Source of the DNA: Spirochaetaceae bacterium
GTDB taxonomy: Bacteria; Spirochaetota; Spirochaetia; Treponematales; Rectinemataceae
Direction of reading: 5' to 3'
Assembly: GCA_025355995.1 (NCBI GenBank)
Contig: JANXYQ010000110.1
Location: 1-61,141, forward strand
Length of the DNA stretch: 61,141 nt
A program made the translations under genes and the position numbers. The notes below the pieces were generated by a model. That model did no database searches and was not told the origin of the DNA. It worked only from the letters and a program-made list of their open reading frames with translations. This document shows positions 51,515 to 60,544 of this stretch, piece after piece; the stretch's first letter is position 1; every line of letters starts with the position of its first letter.

Positions 51515-52211
51515 TTCGGCCTGAGTATGAACGATCGGTCGAGTCTTCGGCTAGCGCGATGGATAGGCCGACCCTGGCTAAGGCTCCAGGCAAGGCGTCG
51601 ACCAACAGGGATCTCTCGGCAGCCTCGGAGGGGCAGAGGGCCGCGAGCTCGGCGGAGAAGTCGGCCATGACGGGAGGCGCCGCGCCGAAACGGAGCTCGA
51701 GGCTTGGGCCGGCGATGGCTGGCCGGGCCCCGCCGATGGCCGGGTAATCCGAGAGAGGCATATGGGCGCAGGGCCTGAAGGACGCGAGGCCGTCCCTATC
51801 CCTGACTCCCGCCGCGCCGAAGAGCCTGCAGACGAGGGGCCGGGCAGGATAAATCGCGCAACGCGCCCCGCCCGGGGACCCGCTCGCGGGATGGCGCAGG
51901 AAGGGGCAGGGCGGTGTCGCAGGGCGTTTCTCCCCGGTCCAGAGCGCGGCCTCCAGGGCTAAATCGGGAGAGCTCTCCATCAGCCACGCGGCGATGTAGG
52001 CGGCCTCGGGCGGCAGCACGTCGGGGACGAAGGGAGCGCAGCAGGATCCGCAGCCGGAGGGGCATTCGAGGGCCGAGCCCGAGGCCGCGGCAGACGCGAG
52101 GAAGGTCGCCTGCTCGGACTCGACGCGAGCGTAGACGCGGGCGACGGCGGCTATGAGGCTTTCCACTGAAGAGCCCTTGGGGGCCGAGGGGAGGGCGGCG
52201 GCGGTTGTCAT
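51459..52211 (-). CDS. YkgJ-family cysteine cluster protein
   Basis: 250 residues. The family signature CPSGCGSCCAPFVPDVLPPE is near residues 50-70, and PPCPFL, CAIYPARPLVCRLFG and the rest of the pattern follow. These give about eight cysteines for a zinc or iron-sulfur cluster. Function in the family is unknown. It precedes the Rsm22-like gene with a 56-base overlap. The N-terminus (1-20, Ala/Ser-rich) has no strong binding site at the ATG, so a start at the GTG near 52168 is also possible. Confidence 0.8.
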   Translation of the reverse strand: MTTAAALPSAPKGSSVESLIAAVARVYARVESEQATFLASAAASGSALECPSGCGSCCAPFVPDVLPPEAAYIAAWLMESSPDLALEAALWTGEKRPATPPCPFLRHPASGSPGGARCAIYPARPLVCRLFGAAGVRDRDGLASFRPCAHMPLSDYPAIGGARPAIAGPSLELRFGAAPPVMADFSAELAALCPSEAAERSLLVDALPGALARVGLSIALAEDSTDRSYSGRNEHEEEARADLAGSVAAR

Positions 52212-52368
52212 GTCGGTGTGGCGCGACGATAGCCAGGAGCGGCCGCCTTTGTCAAGGGACGGGAAAACCGCCCTCCGGCCCGGCGTCGCCGCCTTGACTG
52301 CCCCGGTCGCCGCGGATACCGTTGTGACTTGTAAATTCCCCTTCGTCGCCCATACTTAAGGAGCAATC

Positions 52369-53736
52369 ATGAAACCATTAGCGGTCTTCGCCTCGGCGGC
52401 GGCGACCCTTATGCTCGCGCTTTCCTGCGCATCCGCGCCGCCGAAAAGCGCGCCTCCAGCCGCCGTCACGGCCTCGGCGCCGATCCTCGCCGCAGGCGAC
52501 CCCATCGCCCGATTCCTGAAGCCCTATGCCGCCGCGAGCAAGGCCTGCCGGGACGCCCTCGAGGAAGCGGCGACCCTGTCCTCGAAAGGCAAGTGGATGT
52601 CGGCTTTTCGGGCGATCGACGATTTCGACAAGGCAAACGCAGATCCATTCGCCCTGGCGATGAAGACGAGCCTAGTCCTCCGCGGAGCCGTCCGCAACGA
52701 TATGGATCGCGCGTTCGGCCTCGCCGACCTCGAGGAAGGCCAGGAACTCGAGTCCCTCAGGAACGGCGAGGGCGATTACGAGCCTCTCGCCCTCGATCCG
52801 CCGGCCTTGGCGGACGCTCAGTCCGCCAAGGGAATCGTTGCGCCCGGAATCCTCTCCAAGGAGCTGGGAGATTACTATTTCGACGTGATCGGGCGCTTCT
52901 CGGGCTCGTGGGCGTTAAGCGACCAGGAGATCCTCGCGATGGCGGTCGAGCACTACTCGAAGGCGTACGCCGCGGGCGTCTTCGACGGCGCGAGCCTCGT
53001 CCGCCACGCCGAGACTCTCGTGAGGCTGGACCGGGGGGAGGAGTCCGACCTGATCTACGCGAAGGCGCTCGAGCTCGATCCCAAGGACGCGGACGCCCTC
53101 TATAGCTATGCGCTGAGCCTATCCTACGAAGGCAGGAGGGGCGAGGCGCTGTCCCTCGCCGACAGGGCCATCGACGCCTACGGGGACGCCCCGGCGCGGC
53201 TGAACGCCGTGGCCCTCGGCGCCCGAACGGCCGCCGAGCTCGGCGACGATGCCAGAACGCAGGCTTATTACGCGATCGCCGACAAGGACTACCCGGGGAC
53301 GCCGACTCCCGGCATCCTCCGCCACATGGTCTCGGTGAAGACGGGGAACGAGGCTGCCGCTGAGGCCGCCGCGGACGCTCTCGTCTCCTCCTTCGGCTCC
53401 GATCCGAGCGTAGTGCGGACCATGATCTCCTCGTGGTATTCGGCGGGCAAGTCGGCCGACGCGCGCGATTTCCTGCAGCGGAGCATCGCGAAGGGCGGCG
53501 AGGACAAGACGATAGGGACGCTGGATTTCTATTTCGCCGTGCTCCTAGCCCAGGGCTCGCCCTCCGACGCGGAAAAGGCCCTCGGCCTCAAGGCCCTGGA
53601 CGAGGCCGAGTCGCGTTTCAAGGCCGCGCTCGGGCCGGAGAACGACGTGTATAATGTGATCGCCGAGATTCGCTCGGCTTTCCAGGCGCAGGCCCCTTCG
53701 CCGGGCGCCGGCCCCGGCGAAGGGGCCCTTCGGTAA
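52369..53736 (+). CDS. TPR-type lipoprotein
   Basis: 455 residues. The signal peptide ends in a lipobox (LALSC, near residue 20). A Pro/Ala-rich linker (22-45) is followed by helical repeats of the TPR/Sel1 kind, for example ESDLIYAKALELDPKDADAL followed by YALSLSYEGRRGEALSLADR. It is probably a periplasmic scaffold bound to a membrane. AAGGAG lies 6 bases before the ATG. The HD-GYP gene starts 14 bases after its stop, so the two are cotranscribed. Confidence 0.83.
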   Translation: MKPLAVFASAAATLMLALSCASAPPKSAPPAAVTASAPILAAGDPIARFLKPYAAASKACRDALEEAATLSSKGKWMSAFRAIDDFDKANADPFALAMKTSLVLRGAVRNDMDRAFGLADLEEGQELESLRNGEGDYEPLALDPPALADAQSAKGIVAPGILSKELGDYYFDVIGRFSGSWALSDQEILAMAVEHYSKAYAAGVFDGASLVRHAETLVRLDRGEESDLIYAKALELDPKDADALYSYALSLSYEGRRGEALSLADRAIDAYGDAPARLNAVALGARTAAELGDDARTQAYYAIADKDYPGTPTPGILRHMVSVKTGNEAAAEAAADALVSSFGSDPSVVRTMISSWYSAGKSADARDFLQRSIAKGGEDKTIGTLDFYFAVLLAQGSPSDAEKALGLKALDEAESRFKAALGPENDVYNVIAEIRSAFQAQAPSPGAGPGEGALR

Positions 53737-53750
53737 AACGAGGAGGGATC

Positions 53751-54974
53751 GTGAGAGAGGCGCAAAAGAATTGCTCTGACGCCCAGGAGTTGAGCGACAT
53801 ACTCGTCAAGCTCGAGAAGCTCCACCACATCCGCGATCTATCGACGCTCCTGGACAGCATCCTGTTCGAGACCCGCGCGCTGGCGTCCGCCGACGCGGGC
53901 TCCATTTTCCTGGTCGAGGCGGGCAGGCTCAAGTTCAGCTACGTGCAGAACGATACGCTCTTCCGGAGCGATTTCCTCGCGAGCAAGTACATCTACGCGA
54001 ACAGCGAGGTCGCGATCGACGAGACCTCGCTCGCCGGCTACGTAGCGACCACCGGCGAGAGCATCCTCGTGGCGGACGCCTATCGGCTCGACCCGTCGGC
54101 GCCCTACTCGTTCAATCCTTATTTCGACGAGATCTCCTCGTACAAGACCAAGTCGATGCTGATCGTTCCCCTGCGAACGAGCAAGAGCGACCTCGTCGGA
54201 GTGCTCGAGCTCATTAACCGCCTCGGTCCCGACGGATCGACGCTCGAATTCACGGAAAGGCATCGGTCCATCGTCACGCAATTCGCGTTTTACGCGGGCG
54301 TCGCGATCGAGCGGGCGATCCTCCTCAGAGAGGTCGTTTACAAGATGGTGCGCATGATGGCGATGCGAGACCCCGAGGAGACGCAGCCTCACGTGAATCG
54401 CGTCGGCTCCTACTCCGTCGAGATCTACAAGCGCTGGGCCATCGCTCACGACGTGCCCAAGTCCGAGGTGGACGAGTTCAAGGATATCCTCAAGATGTCC
54501 GCGATGCTCCACGACATCGGCAAGGTCGGCATCTCGGACTCCATCCTCCAGAAGCCGGGGCCCCTCGACGAAGCGGAGCGGGAGCGGATGAAGATGCACG
54601 TACTGTTCGGGGCCTGCTATTTCGAGGACCCGCGCTCGGAGTGGGATACGCTGGCCCGCGAGATCTCGCTCAACCACCACGAGAAATGGGACGGTTCGGG
54701 CTACCCGGGAGCGGTCACCGACATGGGGATCGACAAGCTCCCGGGCTTCTCGGGCAAGAAAGGCCGCGAGATACCTCTCTCCGCACGCATCGTCGCCGTG
54801 GCCGACGTCTACGACGCGCTGAGCAGCAAGCGGGTGTATAAGGAGGCCTGGGACGAGGATAGGGTGCTGCAGCACATGCGCGAGCAGGCCGGCAAGCATT
54901 TCGATCCCGAGATAGTCGGGATATTCTTCGAGATATACGACGTGATCAAGGCCATAAAGCAGAAATGGGAGTAG
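53751..54974 (+). CDS. GAF-HD-GYP domain protein (putative cyclic-di-GMP phosphodiesterase)
   Basis: 407 residues with a GTG start (GAGGAGGGATC upstream). The GAF domain lies at about 30-195 (LASADAGSIFLVEAGRLKF). The HD-GYP domain (about 200-395) has MSAMLHDIGKVGISDSIL and the HHEKWDGSGYPG motif in full, plus ARIVAVADVYDALSS. All HD-GYP metal ligands are present, so it should degrade cyclic di-GMP. The GAF domain may sense a small ligand or cyclic nucleotide. The cotranscribed TPR lipoprotein may link it to the envelope. Confidence 0.92.
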   Translation: MREAQKNCSDAQELSDILVKLEKLHHIRDLSTLLDSILFETRALASADAGSIFLVEAGRLKFSYVQNDTLFRSDFLASKYIYANSEVAIDETSLAGYVATTGESILVADAYRLDPSAPYSFNPYFDEISSYKTKSMLIVPLRTSKSDLVGVLELINRLGPDGSTLEFTERHRSIVTQFAFYAGVAIERAILLREVVYKMVRMMAMRDPEETQPHVNRVGSYSVEIYKRWAIAHDVPKSEVDEFKDILKMSAMLHDIGKVGISDSILQKPGPLDEAERERMKMHVLFGACYFEDPRSEWDTLAREISLNHHEKWDGSGYPGAVTDMGIDKLPGFSGKKGREIPLSARIVAVADVYDALSSKRVYKEAWDEDRVLQHMREQAGKHFDPEIVGIFFEIYDVIKAIKQKWE

Positions 54975-55014
54975 GGACGATAGGGTATAGTAGCATAAAG
55001 GACGGAGCAGCCCA

Positions 55015-56184
55015 ATGCCGCAGATAGTATTGCATAACGGAAACATCCTCGCGGGCTACGCCAGCATGGAGAAATGCGCCGTCCTGGTCGAGGACGGGCG
55101 CATAGGGGACGTATTCTCCGAGCGGCGCTTCGAGCAGAAGCGCTTCGACGCCGACGCGGTCGTCCTGGACGTCGGCGGGGCGAATATCGCCCCCGGCCTC
55201 ATCGATACGCACATCCACGGCTTCTCGGGCTACGGCACCGAGGACCTCTCGGCGGACGCCATCGCGGCGATGTCGGAACGGCTCGGCACTTTCGGAGTCA
55301 CCGCCTTCTGCCCGACGATATACCCGATGGACGAGGGGGACATGGTCGCCTCGATCCGCGCCTGCGTGGCCGTAATCGGCAAGGAGCCGGGAGCGAAGGT
55401 CATGGGCGTCCATCTCGAGGGGCCCTTCATCTCGCCCGCCAGGCTCGGCGTCCAGAGGCCCGAGTTCGTGAAGCCGGTGGACCTGGACCTCATGGAGCGG
55501 CTCTACCAGGCCGGCGCGGGGCATATCTCGAACATGACCGTCGCGCCGGAGATTAAGGGCATGCACGAGCTCGCCCTCTACTGCATCAAGCGCGGGATCG
55601 TGCTGCAGGCGGGCCACACGGACGCCACCTACGAGAACATGCTCGAGGGAATGCAGGCGGGCATACTGCACTCGACCCATTTCTTCAACGCCATGTCGAG
55701 GCTCCATCATCGCGATCCGGGGGCGGTGGGCGCCATCATGATCCACTCGGAGCTTTCCTGCGAGATAATCGCGGACGGCCGGCACGTCCACCCGGACCTC
55801 ATCAAGCTGCTCCTGCGCGACAAGCCGGTAAGCAAGGTAGTGCTGGTCACCGATTCCCTCAAGCCAACGGAGCAGGCCAATTGCCCCCTCTTCGCGAACC
55901 GGGAGGAGGTCTACCTGAAGGACGAGCTGTTCTTGAGGAAGGGCGACGACGTCATAGCCGGCTCGTCCCTGACCATGATAAAGGGCATCCAGAACCTCGT
56001 GAAATTCGGCATCCCGCTCGAGAGCGCCGTCGAGATGGCCAGCACCAATCCCTCGCGCATCATCGGCCTGGGCAAGCGCGGGCTCCTCGTCCCGGGCTAC
56101 GAGGCGGACCTCGTCGTGTTCGACGACACCTTCCGCGTGATCGCCTCGATCGCCGGCGGGCGTTTCCTGAAGAACGATTTTTAA
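55015..56184 (+). CDS. nagA: N-acetylglucosamine-6-phosphate deacetylase
   Basis: 389 residues. Metal and active-site residues are visible in [49 protein letters not shown] and [11 protein letters not shown]. The enzyme removes acetate from GlcNAc-6-phosphate to give glucosamine-6-phosphate for NagB, whose gene follows by 10 bases. The pair lets the cell use GlcNAc or recycle peptidoglycan and chitin fragments. No GlcNAc transporter or regulator was found adjacent. Confidence 0.94.
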   Translation: MPQIVLHNGNILAGYASMEKCAVLVEDGRIGDVFSERRFEQKRFDADAVVLDVGGANIAPGLIDTHIHGFSGYGTEDLSADAIAAMSERLGTFGVTAFCPTIYPMDEGDMVASIRACVAVIGKEPGAKVMGVHLEGPFISPARLGVQRPEFVKPVDLDLMERLYQAGAGHISNMTVAPEIKGMHELALYCIKRGIVLQAGHTDATYENMLEGMQAGILHSTHFFNAMSRLHHRDPGAVGAIMIHSELSCEIIADGRHVHPDLIKLLLRDKPVSKVVLVTDSLKPTEQANCPLFANREEVYLKDELFLRKGDDVIAGSSLTMIKGIQNLVKFGIPLESAVEMASTNPSRIIGLGKRGLLVPGYEADLVVFDDTFRVIASIAGGRFLKNDF

Positions 56185-56194
56185 GGAGAACAAT

Positions 56195-56992
56195 ATGCGC
56201 CTCGTCATCAGGCCCGACTACGAAGCCGTCTCCATGTGGGCGGCCAACCACATCGCGCGCAGGATCAACGCCGCGCCGAAGGGCAAATCCTTCGTCCTAG
56301 GCCTTCCCACGGGCTCGTCCCCCCTAGGGACCTACAAGCATCTCATCGCCCTGGTCGCCGCCGGGAAGGTCTCCTTCAAGGATGTCGTGACGTTCAACAT
56401 GGACGAGTACGTCGGCATACCCGAGGACCATCCGCAGAGCTATCACAGCTTCATGCGCGACAACCTCTTCTCGCGGATCGACATCCCGCCCGCAAACGTG
56501 AACATCCTCGACGGGAACGCGAGCGACCTCGAGGCCGAGTGCGTGCGCTACGAGGAGAAGATGCTTTCCTTGGGCGGCATCGACCTATTCGTCGGCGGGG
56601 TCGGCTCCGACGGCCATATCGCCTTCAACGAGCCGGGCTCGTCCCTATCGTCGCGCACGCGCGTGAAGACCCTGACGATGGACACGAAGCAGATGAATTC
56701 GCGGTTCTTCGGAGGCGATCCGGACAAGGTTCCCGCCACGGCGCTCACCGTCGGGGTCGGGACGATCACGGATTCGCGCGAGGTGCTCATCCTGGTGTCC
56801 GGCCACAACAAGGCGCGGGCGCTCGGCCACGCGATAGAGGAGGGCGTGAACCACCTGTGGACCGTGAGCTGCCTCCAGCTCCACCCGAAGGGAGTCGTCG
56901 TGGCCGACGAGGACTCTACTATGGAGCTCAAGGTGGGCACCGTGCGCTACTTCAAGGAGATCGAGGCCAAGAACTTCGACAACAGCCTATGA
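56195..56992 (+). CDS. nagB: Glucosamine-6-phosphate deaminase
   Basis: 265 residues. It has [17 protein letters not shown] for substrate phosphate, the [17 protein letters not shown] motif and [16 protein letters not shown] with the catalytic residues. It converts glucosamine-6-phosphate to fructose-6-phosphate and ammonia. TAAGGAGAACAAT precedes the ATG. It follows nagA directly and its stop overlaps the next HD hydrolase gene (ATGA). Confidence 0.95.
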   Translation: MRLVIRPDYEAVSMWAANHIARRINAAPKGKSFVLGLPTGSSPLGTYKHLIALVAAGKVSFKDVVTFNMDEYVGIPEDHPQSYHSFMRDNLFSRIDIPPANVNILDGNASDLEAECVRYEEKMLSLGGIDLFVGGVGSDGHIAFNEPGSSLSSRTRVKTLTMDTKQMNSRFFGGDPDKVPATALTVGVGTITDSREVLILVSGHNKARALGHAIEEGVNHLWTVSCLQLHPKGVVVADEDSTMELKVGTVRYFKEIEAKNFDNSL

Positions 56993-57606
56993 TCACCAAG
57001 GCCGCTGGCCCCGACGAGCTCCTCTCCCTCGGAGAGGGAGCGGATCCCGCCCTCGCCTCCTATTTCCGACTCATGCGCCTGAAGCGCCTGTACCGCCAGG
57101 GCTGGCTCAAGCGCGGCCTCCCGGCGGTCCTCTGCGAGTCGGTCGCCGAGCATTCCTTCGGTACGGCCCTGCTCGCCCTCCTCCTCGCGGGACGGGCGGG
57201 GGACGGCGGGACCATCGGCAAGGTCGACCCGGCGCGAGCGGCCCTCCTCGCCTTGGTCCACGAGATGGGCGAGTCCTATGCCGGGGACATCACGCCGGTC
57301 GACGGCGTAAGCCCCGCGGACAAGGAGAGGCTGGAGCGCGAGGCCATCCTGCGCGCCCTCGACGGTCATCCCGACTGCGATTGGTTCCTCCTCCTCTGGG
57401 AGGAGTTCGAGGAGGGCGCCACGCCCGAGGCGGCCTTCGTCCGGCAGCTCGACAGGCTCGAGATGGGCCTGCAGGCCGCCCTCCAAGATGCCGAGGGGTA
57501 TCCGGGCATGGTCGAATTCTACGACAGCGCCCGGAAGACGGTGGTCGAGCCCCGGCTCCGAGCGGTCCTGGAGGACGCGATCGCGGCCGCGGGGCGGAGT
57601 GGCTAA
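56989..57606 (+). CDS. HDDC2/YfbR-like HD hydrolase with HE in place of HD
   Basis: 205 residues starting [19 protein letters not shown]_3-type ligands: [20 protein letters not shown] gives the first His, and [20 protein letters not shown] the second motif, HE where HD is usual. It then has [17 protein letters not shown] with the last Asp. The [10 protein letters not shown] run is close to the HDDC2/YGL101W group, whose members act as 5'-deoxynucleotidases. The ATG overlaps the nagB stop, and the gene ends overlapped by 8 bases with the next gene. Confidence 0.78.
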   Translation: MITKAAGPDELLSLGEGADPALASYFRLMRLKRLYRQGWLKRGLPAVLCESVAEHSFGTALLALLLAGRAGDGGTIGKVDPARAALLALVHEMGESYAGDITPVDGVSPADKERLEREAILRALDGHPDCDWFLLLWEEFEEGATPEAAFVRQLDRLEMGLQAALQDAEGYPGMVEFYDSARKTVVEPRLRAVLEDAIAAAGRSG

Positions 57607-58246
57607 CCGCTTCGTCCGCAGGATAAAGAGCGGGGACATCGATTCGGTCGAGGAGCTCAAGTCGGAATTCAAGGAGATCGCCAAGCTCACTCATCCCGAT
57701 CTGCGCGGCGACGCGGGCGGGCCCGGCGCGGAATCGGAATTCGTCGCGGCCAGGGCCGAGTACGAGGCCGCGTTGCGCGATTTCGAGAAGCACCGATTCG
57801 GGGCGCGCCGAGGGACCGGCGGCCCCGCCCCGCGATCGCGCGGCGATGCCGTGGACGGGCCGCTGCCCGACTCCGCGTGGCTCTGCCTTGAGCTCATGCT
57901 CAAGAGGGGCTTTCCCAAGGTCCCCCGGCACGAGAAGGAGATCCTCCGCTACGAATACGCCCGCTGGCGTTTCGCCCAGGCTATCGGGGAGGGCCGCGGC
58001 GAGCTCTTCCGCGGCTTCGAGTCGGAGCTGCTCGACATGAAGGCCTTCCGGTCCTCCTCGCTCGCGCCTACGCTCGCCCTCCTGCGGGACCTGGTCGAGT
58101 ACCGCTACGCGCAGCTGCCGGCGATGCGCACGCACGTCGTGCTTTCCCTCGGGCGCCTTAAGTCCGACCCGATGTCCGGCCCTGCCCTGTTCGGCTTCGT
58201 CTCGCTCCTCGCGAGGGACCTCGGGATCGGCGGGGAGCTCGCCTAG
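57599..58246 (+). CDS. J-domain-like protein
   Basis: 215 residues from a GTG at 57599 overlapping the upstream stop. The N-terminus (FVRRIKSGDIDSVEELKSEF then EIAKLTHPDLRGD) resembles helices II-III of a J-domain with the HPD motif. The remaining 150 residues are helical and unknown. With HPD kept it could stimulate a DnaK-type partner, but the domain is divergent and helix I is not evident. It closes the nag operon and ends convergently with the AraC gene, overlapping by 4 bases. Confidence 0.55.
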   Translation: MANRFVRRIKSGDIDSVEELKSEFKEIAKLTHPDLRGDAGGPGAESEFVAARAEYEAALRDFEKHRFGARRGTGGPAPRSRGDAVDGPLPDSAWLCLELMLKRGFPKVPRHEKEILRYEYARWRFAQAIGEGRGELFRGFESELLDMKAFRSSSLAPTLALLRDLVEYRYAQLPAMRTHVVLSLGRLKSDPMSGPALFGFVSLLARDLGIGGELA

Positions 58247-59130
58247 AGGATTATCACCTCGCTCACGGGGACCCTGTCCTTGTTGATCTCCCGGTATTCC
58301 GCGGGCGGAACGCCTCGGTACTTCTTGAATACCTTCGAGAAATAATTCTCCTCCGCGAAGCCGGACTCCGATGCGACCGCAGAGATCTTCTTGCGCGTGT
58401 TCACGAGGAGCGAGGAGGCGTAGCGTATCCTCTGCTCTACGATGAAGCGATTCGGGGTCGTGCCGGCGCGGCGCTTGAAGTATTCGTTGAAGTATTTCTC
58501 CGCGTAGCCAAAGCGGCCGGCCAGGGAGGCGACGCAGGCATTGCGAAGGTCTCGCGTCACGAAATCGCGCGCCTCCATGAGGAAGCGATCCTCGGGCCGG
58601 CCTTCGGTCCTGGTCTTCTCCTTGAGCATCTGGAGGAGGAATTCGTAGCCGAGGCCTGTGAGCTCGTAATGGTCGATGCGGTACGACCCGGCGAGCCGTT
58701 CCTGGAGGCTCTTCAGGAACGAGACGGGGGAGGAATCCGTCGGCAGGCCGACTATCGGGAGGGGGCGCCTCAAGGCCTGGACTACCTGATCGGCGAAGTT
58801 CCCGGTAAGGGCGATCCACATGAAATCCCAGGGCGCGCCCCCGTCGTAGTAGTACTCGAAGGCCTGGTCCCAGGAGGCGATGAACATCTTGCCTGGCCCG
58901 ACACGCTCGCGGATCCTTCGACCTTCGCTGGCATATTCGAAATAGCCCAATCCCGAGAGCGTGAATTGAAAGGTATGATTTCGCGCGAACAGGTGCCGCG
59001 CGTTGTCCCATCGGTAGGATCTGCTAGTCCGGACCTCGTGGCCGGTCCCGATTATATCGACTGGCAGGTTCCTCTCTATTTCGTAGGCCGGTTCAGCGGA
59101 TCGGTAAAAGCTGTAGCTGATGTCGGGCAT
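58243..59130 (-). CDS. AraC-family transcriptional regulator
   Basis: 295 residues. An N-terminal cupin-type sensing domain (about 30-175; FQFTLSGLGYFEYASEG, VGPGKMFIASWDQAFEYYYD) is joined to two helix-turn-helix motifs. The first is CVASLAGRFGYAEKYFNEYF and the second is KISAVASESGFAEENYFSKVF with the typical RGVPPAEYREI ending. It is divergent from the GH4 glycosidase gene with 88 bases between, so a sugar-responsive regulation of that gene is the obvious guess. The 59131-59218 gap contains no clear direct repeat that I can call an operator. Confidence 0.88.
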   Translation of the reverse strand: MPDISYSFYRSAEPAYEIERNLPVDIIGTGHEVRTSRSYRWDNARHLFARNHTFQFTLSGLGYFEYASEGRRIRERVGPGKMFIASWDQAFEYYYDGGAPWDFMWIALTGNFADQVVQALRRPLPIVGLPTDSSPVSFLKSLQERLAGSYRIDHYELTGLGYEFLLQMLKEKTRTEGRPEDRFLMEARDFVTRDLRNACVASLAGRFGYAEKYFNEYFKRRAGTTPNRFIVEQRIRYASSLLVNTRKKISAVASESGFAEENYFSKVFKKYRGVPPAEYREINKDRVPVSEVIIL

Positions 59131-59218
59131 ATGACTAAATTACCCTAAAAACGGAGTATTTGCCATTATTTCGCCTGGAAAGGTGTGTTTATGATAGGGG
59201 CCACGAGGAGGGACAGTC

Positions 59219-60544
59219 ATGAGGAAGATTGCGTTCATAGGCGCGGGCAGCTTCGGGTTTACGAGGACCCTCGTCCGCGACATCCTGACCTTCCCGGCCT
59301 TCCGGGACTGCCACATCGCGCTCATGGACATCGACGGCAAGCGCCTCGAGTACATCGAGCGGGCGGTCAAGAAAATCGTCGCCGCCGGCGGCTACCCCGC
59401 CAAGGTGACGGCGACGAAGAGCCGGGCGGAAGCCCTCGAGGGCGCGGACGGCGTCCTCGTGACCATCCTCGCCGGCGGCGTCGGGGTATGGCGCTACGAT
59501 GTCGAGATACCCAAGAAGTACGGCGTCGACATCAACGTCGGCGATACTCGCGGCCCCGCGGGCATATTCCGCGCCCTGAGGACCATCCCCGTGATGATGG
59601 ATATCCTGCGCGACGTCGAGCGCTACTGCCCGAGCGCCGTCCTGCTCAACTACACTAACCCAATGGCCATGCTGTGCCGCGCGATGCAAGGCGCTTCCAA
59701 GGCAAGCGTCACGGGCCTCTGCCACTCGGTCCAGGGTACGGCGGAGATGCTCGCGAAGTGGATCGGCGCGCCGCTGGCGGAGATCACGTACCTCTGCGCG
59801 GGCATCAACCACCAGGCCTTCTACCTCGAATACAAATGGAAGGGCGTCGACGCCTATCCCCTGATCCGCAAGGCCATCGAATCGAGGCCCGAGGTCTACA
59901 ACGAGGAGCAAGTTCGCAACGAGATGTACCTCAACCTCGACTATTACGTCACCGAATCCTCGGGCCACGCCTCCGAGTACAATGCCTGGTTCCGCAAGCG
60001 GCCCGACCTCATCGAGAAGTACTGCGCCTCGGGCACGGGCTGGAATCCGGGCGCCTACGGCTACATCCTGGACGAGTACCTGAGGCGCGAGGACAGCTGG
60101 ATGAAGGACATCGAGGACTGGCTGGCCGAGCCCAAGGTGGATCTCGAGCGCAGCCACGAGTACGCGACCTTTATCTTCAACGCGGTCTTCGGCGACAACG
60201 AGATGTTCGAGTTCAACGGCAACGTGCGCAATTTCGGCCTCGTCGATAACCTGCCCGAGGGAGCTTGCGTCGAGGTGCCCGTCCTCGCCTCCAAGCGGGG
60301 CCTCAGCCCCGAGCACGTCGGGCCCCTGCCGGAGCATCTGGCCATACTCGTCAACACCAGCTCCCGCTGCGAGGAACTGGCGGTGCAGGCAGCCCTCGAG
60401 GGCGATCCCCGGAAGGTCTTCCACGCGATCTGCATGGACCCGCTGACCTCAGCCGTGCTCAGCCTCGCCGAGATCAAGTCCATGACCGACGAGATGATGA
60501 GGAAGAACGAGGCGTACCTGCCGCAGTTCAAGTCGCTCGGTTGA
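59219..60544 (+). CDS. GH4-family alpha-glycosidase (alpha-galactosidase type)
   Basis: 441 residues. The NAD-binding start is [20 protein letters not shown]. The metal- and NAD-dependent GH4 signature is seen in [44 protein letters not shown] (metal Cys/His region) and [14 protein letters not shown]4 enzymes cleave by an NAD-assisted elimination with a metal ion. The residues around GDT and NYTNPM and the length match the MelA-type alpha-galactosidases/alpha-glucuronidases better than the 6-phospho-glycosidases. GAGGAGGGAC precedes the ATG. It is divergent from its probable AraC regulator. Confidence 0.9.
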   Translation: MRKIAFIGAGSFGFTRTLVRDILTFPAFRDCHIALMDIDGKRLEYIERAVKKIVAAGGYPAKVTATKSRAEALEGADGVLVTILAGGVGVWRYDVEIPKKYGVDINVGDTRGPAGIFRALRTIPVMMDILRDVERYCPSAVLLNYTNPMAMLCRAMQGASKASVTGLCHSVQGTAEMLAKWIGAPLAEITYLCAGINHQAFYLEYKWKGVDAYPLIRKAIESRPEVYNEEQVRNEMYLNLDYYVTESSGHASEYNAWFRKRPDLIEKYCASGTGWNPGAYGYILDEYLRREDSWMKDIEDWLAEPKVDLERSHEYATFIFNAVFGDNEMFEFNGNVRNFGLVDNLPEGACVEVPVLASKRGLSPEHVGPLPEHLAILVNTSSRCEELAVQAALEGDPRKVFHAICMDPLTSAVLSLAEIKSMTDEMMRKNEAYLPQFKSLG

